The notes under the pieces: generated by a model | The model's input: only the letters and a program-made list of their open reading frames with translations | Database searches by the model: none | What the model was told of the DNA's origin: nothing | Made by a program: the position numbers and the translations under genes | Assembly (NCBI GenBank): GCA_024695815.1 | Contig: JAILHK010000003.1 | Span: 1-50,563 of the forward strand | DNA length: 50,563 nucleotides | Source: Prevotella sp. | GTDB lineage: Bacteria; Bacteroidota; Bacteroidia; Bacteroidales; Bacteroidaceae | Direction: 5' to 3' | Shown: positions 1 to 8,813 of the stretch, piece by piece | Layout: each line of letters begins with the position of its first letter | How positions within the stretch are numbered: the first letter of the stretch is position 1

Positions 1-138
1 GAAGGTTGGATACGCGTTACTCACCCGTGCGCCGGTCGCCATCTTCAAAAGCAAGCTTTCGAAATGATGCCCCTCGACTTGCATGTGTTAAGCCTGTAGC
101 TAGCGTTCATCCTGAGCCAGGATCAAACTCTTCATTGT
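1..138 (-). rRNA. rrs: 16S rRNA, 5' end (partial)
   Basis: The reverse complement holds the universal 16S start AGAGTTTGATCCTGGCTCAG (112-131 on the plus strand) followed by conserved helix sequence. By comparison with the E. coli 5' end the mature RNA begins near position 138. Only the first ~138 bases are present; the rest of the operon lies to the left of the window. The sequence is Prevotella-like. Confidence 0.98.
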
Positions 139-394
139 ATATGTTTGTATCTTTAGATTTGATTACTACCAGACGAATCTGAAAGTAATCTATCTGTTAT
201 CTGATTCAGAATGACTATCCAAAAAGTATCAAGTCTATCAACCTATATTAATATAGTATTGACGGTTCGTTTACTGTTACCCAAGTACCGCTCCATAAGG
301 ATTAGTACTCGCTTCTTGTACTACTTCTCTGTCTATGTAAATCTTTCAAAGAACTCTTTTTGTTTTGCTTGTGAGGAGGTGTTCCTCGTAAGCG
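139..394 (-). other. rRNA operon leader with boxA
   Basis: This is the transcribed leader between the predicted rRNA start site (~394) and the 16S gene. It carries a boxA-like antitermination word GTTCTTTGA on the minus strand (346-354), typical of Bacteroidetes rRNA leaders. No coding potential is credible; the short open frames here are chance. Confidence 0.75.
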
Positions 395-398
395 GATG

Positions 399-429
399 CA
401 AAGGTACGGCTTTTTTCGGAACCACCAAA
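399..429 (-). promoter_or_regulatory. rRNA operon promoter
   Basis: On the minus strand TTTG (426-429) is followed after 19 bases by TACCTTTG (399-406), a near-ideal Bacteroidetes -33/-7 pair. It reads toward the 16S gene. Confidence 0.8.
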
Positions 430-742
430 ACTTTTTCGGGAAAAATTTAAGAAATAATGCATTTTTTATGTTTGTCTTGATATATATCAATACCTGTATT
501 ATACACACTCCTTATATTATATATGCGCGCGAAATGACGCCCCACCCTGAGTCACCCGAGAAAGAGACGACTTTTCCCTTGTTTTTTCATCGAAATCGAA
601 GTATGAAGCTACTCACAGGCCAAAAAGAAACAAAGAAACCCGGCATCCGACCCCAGATTCGTGCCTTCGCAACACAGAACGAAAAGGATGGCGGTGTGAA
701 AGCACAACTCTCGCAACCTAATACTTACGCTTTTGTAACTTT
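430..742. other. Intergenic region, no gene seen
   Basis: AT-rich sequence upstream of the rRNA promoter up to about 530, then more mixed sequence. An open frame crosses it on the plus strand but has no ribosome site, no recognisable protein, and runs into the repeat array at 743. Further rRNA promoters may lie here but I could not place one. Confidence 0.5.
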
Positions 743-906
743 CGACTTAAGTCAACAGATCTCACGACTTAAGTCAACAGTTCTCACGACTTAAGTCAAC
801 AGTTCTCACGACTTAAGTCGAAAGATCTCACGACTTAAGTCGTAAGATGCCAAAGTGCCACTATTGCATTGCAACAGCGGCGCTATAACACCGTAATAGT
901 GGCCGA
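743..906. repeat. 22-bp-period palindrome array A
   Basis: Eight units lie on an exact 22-bp lattice. The first five have a CGACTTAAGTCR core (starts 743, 765, 787, 809, 831). The next three keep the spacing with cores AGTGCCACT (centre 858), AGCGGCGCT (880) and AGTGGCCGA (902). The unit spacers vary (CAACAGWTCTCA-type in the first half). It lies between the end of mcrC and the rRNA promoter region. See arrays at 23361, 32451 and 49133 for the same design. Confidence 0.9.
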
Positions 907-952
907 ATAAGAAGAAAATGTAGTGTTTTTGCCGATGAATAAGTTTTTCAAT

Positions 953-1990
953 CTATAATACGAAGCTATCTAATCGTTTCTTTATAGCCTCGAAATCAGT
1001 GTTCAAATCGAGAGTTCTGAAAAAGATATAATTACCATCCTTTCGTTTCAGCTGCCCATCAGGAACAATTTCTTCTTGCGTCTTTGCATATAGCAACATA
1101 CCATCTACTTTACCACTATGATTCTCGTCATACTCAGTAACATAGGTGTGAATCTGATAAAGATTATTGGAGTGAATGGTAGCCTTATTATATTGTTGCT
1201 GCATAGTGTGTGCATAGTATTTGGTATCTATAATCAAAGTACGATCATCTATGGTCAACAATATATCAGACTGCATAATGGGGAGTATGTTAGTGGTAGA
1301 TTGCTCAAACTCAATATTCCAATTTATCTGCGCAGCACATGGTTTGAGCTCTGGATGATGCTTTTTGTAATATGCCAAGACGAACTTCTCAAAGAGTCTG
1401 CACATATGGTCGTCAGAAAACTCTCGCATTTTGAACTTTCCACATTCTGTTGTCATCAGCCACTCGCTAATCACGAAATAGCACAAGTACAATAACATGC
1501 GATAGTTCTGATTATTACGATCAAAACAGAGAGCATTCCAACGTATGGCATGCACATCTATTGGCTGTACGTTCTGAAAGAATAGCATCAACTGCTTAAG
1601 CTTCGATTTCTTCTCCTTTTTTACATCCGAGTGTTTTATCAACAACGTGGCCGTTGTAAGCAAGATTTGGTTATATATATTATTTTCCGATAGTTCGTCG
1701 TAATCGCACGCTATCTGATGGATATGGCGCGTTTTGTTGGCGATGGTACCATTTATATCTATCTTACCTCTTATGGTATGCATTGACTCATTCTTAGCCA
1801 CATACTGACGATACAATCCTTGTTTAAGCTGATAAGATATACCTCTTGTTATTATTTCTGCAAACAAATCGTATATATCATCAAACGTCTCTCCAGTTAT
1901 CTCAGCATAGTTATTCTGCCTAAGCTCTTGGAAAGCATAGGCCAACATGTAATACACGTTATGAATCAATATACCTTTATCTTCTGTCAT
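953..1990 (-). CDS. mcrC: McrC-like subunit of McrBC restriction system
   Basis: A 345-residue protein resembling McrC, the partner that stimulates McrB GTP hydrolysis and supplies the nuclease for cutting DNA with modified cytosines. The C-terminal half has the expected PD-(D/E)XK-like pattern: ILLTIDDRTLIIDTKYY (an acidic residue, then D-x-K) around residues 240-260, and an RGKIDING motif near residue 75, both typical of McrC. Its start codon overlaps the mcrB stop by four bases (ATGA, 1987-1990), so the two are translationally coupled and cotranscribed from the right. It is the last gene of the defence block; downstream lies repeat array A. The length matches the family. Confidence 0.9.
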   Translation of the reverse strand: MTEDKGILIHNVYYMLAYAFQELRQNNYAEITGETFDDIYDLFAEIITRGISYQLKQGLYRQYVAKNESMHTIRGKIDINGTIANKTRHIHQIACDYDELSENNIYNQILLTTATLLIKHSDVKKEKKSKLKQLMLFFQNVQPIDVHAIRWNALCFDRNNQNYRMLLYLCYFVISEWLMTTECGKFKMREFSDDHMCRLFEKFVLAYYKKHHPELKPCAAQINWNIEFEQSTTNILPIMQSDILLTIDDRTLIIDTKYYAHTMQQQYNKATIHSNNLYQIHTYVTEYDENHSGKVDGMLLYAKTQEEIVPDGQLKRKDGNYIFFRTLDLNTDFEAIKKRLDSFVL

Positions 1991-4053
1991 TTCAGAGCGT
2001 TTCTAAGTTTATCTGCCTGCAGATTAAACTGTTCGTCGTTGTCAAACCAATACTCTCTAAGCATAGGTATGATATCGTATTCCACAATACTCTCTAAATC
2101 GTAGCCTTGATCAAAATTGCATAGATAACTATGACCAATACAGAAACCTGAGCCCAACGAAGCATCATCGGCAATCACCTTATTCAACTCAACAATAGCA
2201 TCGATTAGATTTTTAAGTTTTGGACTCATCCATGCTGAGATATTATTTTTATAGCCTTCAGTTTCAAATCCAGGTTTCATCTCAAAGAACGAGAATCTGC
2301 GACGCAAAGCGTAGTCTATCATGGCCAGTGAACGGTCGGCCGTATTCATCATACCTATAATATATATATTAGATGGAACAGCAAATATTTCTTCATTGTA
2401 AGACAATTGGATTGGTTTGTCGCGATAGTCCGTTTCTATCAGCATCAACAACTCACCAAATATCTTACTGAGATTACCACGATTAATTTCGTCGATAATA
2501 AAGAAGTACTTATGTTCTTTATCTTCAGCAGCACGAGTACAGAACTTGCGGAATACACCATATTTCATATCAAATCCGCCATTCTCATTTGGCTTATAGC
2601 CCATTACGAAATCTTCATAGCTGTAGTTCTGGTGGAACTGCACTTGCATCACTCTACTATCGTCTTTCTCGCCCATGATTGCATAGGCCAGACGTCTTGC
2701 TGCAAAGGTCTTACCGACTCCTGGCGCTCCCTGCAGAATCAAGTTCTTTTTTCTGAGCAACAGATTTCTTAGTTTATAGAAATCACTCTCAGTTACAAAG
2801 ACTTCTTCAAGGAATTTTTGATCTGTATATGGTTCATAATTGCCCTTTTCATGTAGAGGTCTTTCATCAGCAGATTCTATTGGCTTCACCCCTACTCCAT
2901 CCACCAATCTATTCAGATAGTTTACATGCTCCTTATAACTTGTTACATTTGTTAGCGTCTTCATTGCCAGCATAGTATCTGTTTTCCACTCCCCTTTATC
3001 CGTCCACTTAATTTTGCGCATATGGGGATGATTTTCGTGGGTATTATCATAATAATAATCAGACGTAACCACACCTCTACCAACTAACATTGACCTACCC
3101 TTTTTAGCAAACACTATATCGCCAGGCTTCATCTCGTAAGCAAAGCTATAAAGCATGTCAGCACTATTTTTCTGACTGGATTCTTCACCATAGTTTTGTT
3201 TCAATGGTGCAATTAGATCTTCCTGTTTTCTAAAATTTCTGAGGTCGTCGATTTTATTCCAACCTAAACCCATCGTACCATCTTGGTAATACTCATCCCA
3301 GAAAACAGCCTGTTCTCCTGGAGCATAAATCCAATAAGCCTTTTCAGTACTATCTGGTTTAGCCTCTTTCCTATCCTCAGAAAACAACCTAGTCCAAGCT
3401 GCACAGGAGAATTCTGCATAATTAGTATAACCTAACGACTCCGATTTCATTTTCTCATCGAGCCTATCCATCACGCTCTTATACTCACTATACAGAAGGA
3501 ATTTAGTATTATCGAAAGTGATGCCTATTGACTTTAGCATACTTTGGCTTGTTCCATCCAAAGGCATAAATCTATCCGGACGTATCCAGAACAACCCCAT
3601 TGTAAGATTGTATTTGATTAAGAATTGTCCACGGAGTGCATTATATGATTCTTCTATATCTCTGTCAAGTACAGCATCAGTAAACACATTCCAGAGTCTA
3701 TCAATGTCACCATGTTTACGGCGCTCAGCAAACGCCATAAAGTTTGTTCTTTGCGTATTCATCACGGGGACGCCATCAAAATCATTCGGCACATCTGCCG
3801 TCATATCAAGATATCTTTTAAACTTTTGGCATATATCAATACGCTTATCGTGCGTAATACCACGATTGAATATCGCATAGACCGTAAATGGGTCAATATC
3901 AGCAACACGCGTTCCTTCAGGATCATCCTTAAGATGATTGATATAACCCTCAAGATTATTGTATATCCAGTCTATCAACGGCTGTCTGTCGTTTCTAAAC
4001 TGCAAGAGCTTCTGTGCCAACTCTTTATAAAATGGAATCCATGTATATGCCAT
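1987..4053 (-). CDS. mcrB: McrB-like GTPase with EVE-like domain
   Basis: A 688-residue protein. The C-terminal third is an AAA+ motor of the McrB type: Walker A GAPGVGKT (~445), Walker B FFIIDEINRGN (~525) and the McrB signature MNTADRS (~575) that marks GTP use. Residues ~240-390 look like an EVE/PUA-like module (YWIYAPGEQAVFW, GLGWNKIDDLR, PGDIVFAKKGRS), a fold that reads modified bases in other McrB relatives. The N-terminal ~230 residues are an additional domain I cannot name. With McrC it should form a type IV, modification-dependent restriction complex. It lies 166 bases after the AbiH-like gene, so it may have its own promoter as well as read-through. Confidence 0.92.
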   Translation of the reverse strand: MAYTWIPFYKELAQKLLQFRNDRQPLIDWIYNNLEGYINHLKDDPEGTRVADIDPFTVYAIFNRGITHDKRIDICQKFKRYLDMTADVPNDFDGVPVMNTQRTNFMAFAERRKHGDIDRLWNVFTDAVLDRDIEESYNALRGQFLIKYNLTMGLFWIRPDRFMPLDGTSQSMLKSIGITFDNTKFLLYSEYKSVMDRLDEKMKSESLGYTNYAEFSCAAWTRLFSEDRKEAKPDSTEKAYWIYAPGEQAVFWDEYYQDGTMGLGWNKIDDLRNFRKQEDLIAPLKQNYGEESSQKNSADMLYSFAYEMKPGDIVFAKKGRSMLVGRGVVTSDYYYDNTHENHPHMRKIKWTDKGEWKTDTMLAMKTLTNVTSYKEHVNYLNRLVDGVGVKPIESADERPLHEKGNYEPYTDQKFLEEVFVTESDFYKLRNLLLRKKNLILQGAPGVGKTFAARRLAYAIMGEKDDSRVMQVQFHQNYSYEDFVMGYKPNENGGFDMKYGVFRKFCTRAAEDKEHKYFFIIDEINRGNLSKIFGELLMLIETDYRDKPIQLSYNEEIFAVPSNIYIIGMMNTADRSLAMIDYALRRRFSFFEMKPGFETEGYKNNISAWMSPKLKNLIDAIVELNKVIADDASLGSGFCIGHSYLCNFDQGYDLESIVEYDIIPMLREYWFDNDEQFNLQADKLRNALK

Positions 4054-4219
4054 AATCTTATTATTATATTATCGGTTTTTAGTCTTTTCGTTATGTTTTT
4101 TTGTTAATTCATATAGATAAGAATCTATTTTTAAATTGAAACATGTACCAGGTACCTGTTTTATTAAAGTGTATTATTCGTATTCGTCAGTCTCTCTATT
4201 GGAACTATTTCAAAAGTTT
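4054..4219 (-). promoter_or_regulatory. Gap before mcrB with GGTACC palindrome
   Basis: This 166-base gap separates mcrB from the AbiH-like gene. It has no clear TAnnTTTG box. It does contain the 10-bp palindrome CAGGTACCTG, overlapping a second GTACC copy just to its left (about 4146-4159). This could be an operator for mcrBC expression, but that is a guess. Confidence 0.3.
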
Positions 4220-5176
4220 TTAGTTTCTTATATTAATTCCACGATGATCTTTTGTCATGATTCTCTTAAACAAATCTTCTTTCATCTGGACTTCATTTTT
4301 ATCTTGCTCATATAACTTCTTTGTGTGAATAAACGTAAAAGACTCCAGATTATTATACAAATCAGTTACCGGGATACCTTGATTACGGATATTATCTTTT
4401 ATCCTACGCTCAGACTTTTCATTGAGCGTAATAAAGGTAAGATATCTAGTAGGCTTTGGTGCTTCACTTGCCTTCTTGAGGAATTCTCTGAAATAACCAA
4501 AATCCATCTCATTAACAGAATGTCCATAAAAGATTATTTCTTTGGCTTCTAGTAAATTGCGTGCGACATGATTGGCTCTCTTAAGCATATTATACTTATA
4601 CATAAAGGACAGGTCTCTGTTAACCTCTTGATCCTTCGGAACATCACACCCTAACACAATTTCATCATCAAACAAACTACCATGAACATGTGTCTGTTCG
4701 TATAAACTTGGACGACAATAAATAGGTGTTGAAAGGAAATCATGGGGATTTGTATAGTTAAAATTGATTACAACAATTCTTTTATGACTAGCAGACAACT
4801 TCTTCAACAATTCGTATGGTAGCCTTGTTTCTTCCATCTTGTACCCACTTGACACTCGGATTAAATAATCTTTTAGTGCTTTTTTTAGATGTATGAATTC
4901 ATTCTCTATTTCACGAATTTCTTCATCTTTACATTTTGGATGATTCTTTATGAATTGTTGTATTTCCTCTTCAATATCAAACCAGTTTTCTTTATTATAT
5001 GCTTCTGATTGAAGATGATAAATCAGTGAATGAGTCAGATCATCTTCTGTTGCAAACGAGCAAAATTTCTTTTCCAACTTTTTCCACTCGTCACTCTTTA
5101 CAAAATCAGGATATCCTGTGGGCAATCCCAAGTCTTTATCAAATCCATTTCCAATTATAATTACCACTTCTACCAT
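4220..5176 (-). CDS. AbiH-like abortive infection protein
   Basis: A 318-residue protein whose N-terminus (IIIGNGFDKDLGLPTGYPDF, residues ~6-25) is the hallmark of the AbiH family, first known from lactococcal phage-abortive plasmids. A later segment, IIFYGHSVNEMDFGYF (~220-235), also fits the family. No membrane segment or nuclease motif is visible and the biochemical activity of AbiH is not established. It starts 15 bases after the restriction-modification gene, so it should be on the same transcript. Its place between an R-M enzyme and McrBC supports a defence role. Confidence 0.82.
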   Translation of the reverse strand: MVEVVIIIGNGFDKDLGLPTGYPDFVKSDEWKKLEKKFCSFATEDDLTHSLIYHLQSEAYNKENWFDIEEEIQQFIKNHPKCKDEEIREIENEFIHLKKALKDYLIRVSSGYKMEETRLPYELLKKLSASHKRIVVINFNYTNPHDFLSTPIYCRPSLYEQTHVHGSLFDDEIVLGCDVPKDQEVNRDLSFMYKYNMLKRANHVARNLLEAKEIIFYGHSVNEMDFGYFREFLKKASEAPKPTRYLTFITLNEKSERRIKDNIRNQGIPVTDLYNNLESFTFIHTKKLYEQDKNEVQMKEDLFKRIMTKDHRGINIRN

Positions 5177-5191
5177 AATACCGATTAATCT

Positions 5192-8100
5192 TTAAGAATT
5201 CAATACGATTTCTCGCTCTTCTGTGGTCAGACCATAAAGGTCGAACACCCTGTTGTCTATCTCGTTGTCGGTAGCCTTTATCTGCTCTGAGAGTTCTTGG
5301 CAGACTTGGCGATATTGGTTGAAGTAGTCTTCCCACTCGTCTTGCTGAACCAGTGTGAGCTTAATCTTCTGTTTTTTCAGTTCTGCCACAAAGCCCTTGA
5401 AGTCCAACTGGTCAAATGTCTGTAAAGCTGTTGTTATCTTGACGCCCTCAAAAAACTCGCTCAAACGACGAAGGAATCGAGTACGTTTCTCTTGAAGTTC
5501 TTCATTCAGAACTAACATAGCATCAACGATATCTGACAACTCTTTTCCTAACTCATTATCTAAGGGCGGTATCGGTATCTGTTCAAAATATTGCGGTTTT
5601 ACCTCTATATACCCGCCATTTCGAACCACACAAATAGAAGTAAGAAAAAGCCAAACAATCTTTGAATTTAGAACTGCGAGAAGAGCTTTATTGTTAGCGG
5701 GCAGCATACATGCTGGGGCTGAGATTATAGTTCCTTTATCATCCCAACTGAACTTGTTTGCATTCTGCAAGTTTCCCCAAATAATCTTTGGCTGGTAGAA
5801 CAAAGACTGATATGCACAATTACGAAGATTGTATGGAGTATTTCCTTTATCATATCGCTTGCTTAATTGAGGTTCAAAACCAACTAAATAACCTTTTATT
5901 GCTGGATACTGATCGATATCTATAGCAGGAACATCATCATATCCATTATGAGTACAAATTAAATATTTTTGCAGTTGTTGATTACGCCACTTCTGTAAGT
6001 CTTTGCCCTCGTAAATAGGTTTTATTAATTCATTGGATTTTGCGTCTTCATCATTTAAGAGTTTTCTGGTTCTTTCACTAATAATAAAGGCATCATTTAA
6101 AGCAGTTTTTACTCCATAATAGCATTTTCCATATTGTTCCCTAACTGATTTAAAATTAGTAATTTTTCTTATTACTCTTGACATTTCAGCGCTCTGAAAA
6201 CTCCAATTGTTGCTATCAAGTCCATTCTGCTCTACTTCTTTTGTAGGTGCGGAACTTATAATCACAGATCCTTGCATATCCTTTGGTATTTTTGTATATT
6301 CAAAGGTATGTTTTTCCTCTTTTTCCTTAGAAAGAAGAAGTATTATTGGGTATGTTGTTGCGCCCTCAAAAATCTGGACTTCAGTAAAGTCAACATAACC
6401 TTCTATCTTGGTGTTTGTCTGAATAAAGTTACGGAGAGTTTTTCCTGCTGTTGTCTTGTCAAAGGTATTAGAGATAAATCCAAATATTCCATTTGTCTTT
6501 AGCATATTCATACCTTTCTCATAAAAATACGAGAATAAATCACCATCAGGATTAAACGCCTTGTAATTGTCGCGATAATAATCCATATCTTTCTGAGCAA
6601 TTATCTCAGCCCTCACATACGGCGGATTACCAATCACGACATCGAAGCCTCCTTTTTCGAATACCTTAGGGAATTGCTCTTGCCAGTTGAAGGCTTTGTC
6701 GCCAGCAATGGCAGGATCGCTAATCAGCGAGTTGCCACATTTAATATTCTCATTGAGTGAGTTTAGTTTACGATGCGGTTTGGCTGTACGTAGCCAAAGA
6801 GCAAGCTGCGCTATCTCAACACTCTCTTCATTAATGTCAACGCCATAGAGGTTATGCTCTAAAATACTGTTCTCTACATCCTGGAACACAATGGCAGAAC
6901 CAGCCACCTTTGCCTCCATTTCATCAATTAGTTTATGCTCTGCCATCAAAAACTGCAAGGCGGCATTCAGAAAAGCACCACTACCACAGGCAGGGTCGAG
7001 AATCGTTATCTGAAGCAACCAATCACGATATTGCTGCAACTGATCCAATAGTCGCTTCTTGGTTTGCATCTGACGGCGCTGATCTGAGAAATACTCGTCC
7101 TCAACGATATGCAGCTGCTGTTTCTTCTCTGCACAAAGACGACCAACGGTGTTTTCGACAATGTATTTGGTGATATACTGAGGCGTATAGAATACACCAT
7201 CTTGCTTGCGTTTCGATGTTTGAGGAGTTTCACCACTATTAATTTGTTGAGTAACCTCTTCAATCTCTGAAAGCGAATTCTCAAAGATATGGCCCAAGAT
7301 ATTCACGTCCACATCGCTCTCGAAGTCGTATTCTGACAGTTTACGAGTATGTGCTATCAGAATTTCGTCGGTGATTTTGATATTATCCAGCACCTCGTCG
7401 GGCTTAAACAGTCCACCATTATAAGCAAATATCTCGTATTGTTTGCCCTGATAGCCTGTATTCATGTAGCCGAAATACTTCTTTACCCTATCGTAAAAAG
7501 GACGATATTCGTCCATCTCCTTCAGGCTCTCCCACTGGTCGATTATCTTCACCATCGAGTTTGGTGGCAGAAGCCCACAATCTTCAGCGAAGAAGATGAA
7601 TAGCAGACGATCCAAGAGTTTCTGCGTCTTCTTAAAAAGAAGCAGTTGCCATTCTTTCTCATCCTTTCCATCTGGAGTTGGATTCTGTTTCAGGATATCA
7701 GCAAAAAGCACTCGCTTGAATTGCGAATAGTCCTTATAAAGTGCTTTCGTAATCTGGTCTTCATTCGACACAGACTCCTGTTTCATCTGCAAAGCCACAC
7801 CTCGCTCCACCTGCTTCCAAGTGAGGCAGAGAAATAGTTCTCGAAAGTCCTCTTCTGTCAGAAGAAACAGATTCCATTCGCGATACTCTACAGCATTGTC
7901 TATATAAAGACGTAGTTTCTCAAAGTTGGAGATAACAACATAACGTGCATCTGGATGCTGGCTTTTATAGTTGAATGCCTGAGGCTCTACTTTCGAGAGG
8001 TCAGTGGTCTTGTGGTCTTTCAACTCAATAATGCCAATCACCTTGCCGTCTTTCTGAATAGCTCCATCAGCTTTCTTCGAGTTGGTCTCGTTCTTTTTCT

Positions 8101-8326
8101 CAGTAATAAGATTGTAATCGGGTGACGGGTTCAGCGTATAGCCCAATACCTTCACAAACAATTCGCGTAGGAAACCTTCTTGAAATTGTTCCTCTTTCGA
8201 TTGCTGGATGTTAGCTTGTATCTGAGCATCAAAAAAGTAAGCTTGAAAACGTTTCCAAGCCTCACTTACCACTATATCATCTATTAGTCCCAAGTATTTC
8301 TTGGTAATAGTCTTTTGAAATAGCAT
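5192..8326 (-). CDS. Eco57I-like type IIG restriction-modification enzyme
   Basis: A 1044-residue single-chain enzyme that should both methylate and cut DNA. Residues ~45-135 look like a PD-(D/E)XK nuclease (D87, then E101-L-K103). GVFYTP (377-382) leads the methyltransferase, with motif I DPACGSG (444-450) and the adenine-methylase motif IV NPPY (567-570). Residues ~730-1000 resemble a TaqI/type I-like target recognition domain, ending with QIPIPPL. All key residues are present, so it looks intact. It is the first gene of the four-gene minus-strand defence block and is preceded by an unusually long, structured leader. The target sequence cannot be read from the protein. Confidence 0.9.
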   Translation of the reverse strand: MLFQKTITKKYLGLIDDIVVSEAWKRFQAYFFDAQIQANIQQSKEEQFQEGFLRELFVKVLGYTLNPSPDYNLITEKKNETNSKKADGAIQKDGKVIGIIELKDHKTTDLSKVEPQAFNYKSQHPDARYVVISNFEKLRLYIDNAVEYREWNLFLLTEEDFRELFLCLTWKQVERGVALQMKQESVSNEDQITKALYKDYSQFKRVLFADILKQNPTPDGKDEKEWQLLLFKKTQKLLDRLLFIFFAEDCGLLPPNSMVKIIDQWESLKEMDEYRPFYDRVKKYFGYMNTGYQGKQYEIFAYNGGLFKPDEVLDNIKITDEILIAHTRKLSEYDFESDVDVNILGHIFENSLSEIEEVTQQINSGETPQTSKRKQDGVFYTPQYITKYIVENTVGRLCAEKKQQLHIVEDEYFSDQRRQMQTKKRLLDQLQQYRDWLLQITILDPACGSGAFLNAALQFLMAEHKLIDEMEAKVAGSAIVFQDVENSILEHNLYGVDINEESVEIAQLALWLRTAKPHRKLNSLNENIKCGNSLISDPAIAGDKAFNWQEQFPKVFEKGGFDVVIGNPPYVRAEIIAQKDMDYYRDNYKAFNPDGDLFSYFYEKGMNMLKTNGIFGFISNTFDKTTAGKTLRNFIQTNTKIEGYVDFTEVQIFEGATTYPIILLLSKEKEEKHTFEYTKIPKDMQGSVIISSAPTKEVEQNGLDSNNWSFQSAEMSRVIRKITNFKSVREQYGKCYYGVKTALNDAFIISERTRKLLNDEDAKSNELIKPIYEGKDLQKWRNQQLQKYLICTHNGYDDVPAIDIDQYPAIKGYLVGFEPQLSKRYDKGNTPYNLRNCAYQSLFYQPKIIWGNLQNANKFSWDDKGTIISAPACMLPANNKALLAVLNSKIVWLFLTSICVVRNGGYIEVKPQYFEQIPIPPLDNELGKELSDIVDAMLVLNEELQEKRTRFLRRLSEFFEGVKITTALQTFDQLDFKGFVAELKKQKIKLTLVQQDEWEDYFNQYRQVCQELSEQIKATDNEIDNRVFDLYGLTTEEREIVLNS

Positions 8327-8671
8327 TGTAAAATCCGGTTTTTAGTGCACTCACTGACTTATCGGGATTTACTACGGGCTAAAACCAAAGCGACCTCAGG
8401 ACATAGAAAAGGCGTGAACCGCCTTATCTACATCTTGAGGCCGTAGGAATTGCCCAATCATACCAGATAAGTCATGTCCACACCCTAAGGTGCAGAACTA
8501 GTGACTATTGACGGTATGATTAATCTTCGAAATTTCCTACGTTTCAAGATGTACCGAATAATCAGCTAATGCTGTTATTGTTTTTCCTCAAAAATCGTAC
8601 CGCCACCCTGCACTCAGGGAATCAAGTCATGATAGGCAAGCATCGTTTTAACGATGTATCGGCAATACTTA
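8327..8671 (-). ncRNA. Structured leader RNA of defence operon
   Basis: Between a TATCTTTG promoter box and the R-M start codon lie ~345 untranslated bases with heavy base pairing. Paired arms: 8429-8438/8544-8553 (10 bp), 8442-8449/8534-8541 (8 bp), 8456-8464/8513-8521 (9 bp), together one long interrupted stem. Inside it are 8470-8474/8502-8506 and CACC-CTAA-GGTG (8481-8492). Separate hairpins are AAGGCG/CGCCTT (8409-8425), AATAA(T)CAGC/GCTGTTATT (8557-8579), CCCTG/CAGGG (8606-8619) and CATCG/CGATG (8641-8656). GACTTATC (8356-8363), near the start codon, can pair with GATAAGTC (8466-8473) inside the stem loop, competing with one inner helix. I do not recognise a known RNA family. It may be a regulatory leader or a separate RNA. 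Confidence 0.6.
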
Positions 8672-8675
8672 TGTG

Positions 8676-8683
8676 CAAAGATA
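8676..8683 (-). promoter_or_regulatory. Promoter -7 box for defence operon
   Basis: Minus-strand TATCTTTG. The -33 element is weak (TTTC 18 bases upstream, or TTTG only 12 upstream). Transcription would start near 8671 and run through the structured leader into the R-M gene. Confidence 0.6.
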
Positions 8684-8756
8684 CATATAAAATTTCAAAC
8701 AGAAACATTTCTTCGTAATATTATACTTCTTTTTAATAGAAGTTTCTTTTCTGCAA

Positions 8757-8791
8757 ATAAAAAACCAGCACCTCGTTTCAAGGTACTGGTT
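8757..8791 (-). terminator. Intrinsic terminator after GSCFA gene
   Basis: Hairpin AACCAGYACC...GGTGCTGGTT (8763-8791) followed on the minus strand by a run of six T. It ends the yfhO-GSCFA transcript before the defence operon promoter. Confidence 0.85.
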
Positions 8792-8813
8792 GTTATAGTA
8801 GAGGAAATAATGA

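Noticed and set aside
211..794. Open frames across the rRNA leader and upstream region
   Set aside because: They overlap the rRNA promoter, boxA and repeat array, have no ribosome site and resemble no protein.
743..906. CRISPR array
   Set aside because: Period 22 bp is too short, spacers are repetitive, cores are palindromic and differ between units, and no cas gene is present.
8327..8671. RNase P RNA, tmRNA, SRP RNA or retron RNA
   Set aside because: The conserved words of RNase P (GAGGAAAGTCC), tmRNA (T-arm and CCA end) and SRP RNA are missing, and no reverse transcriptase is nearby.
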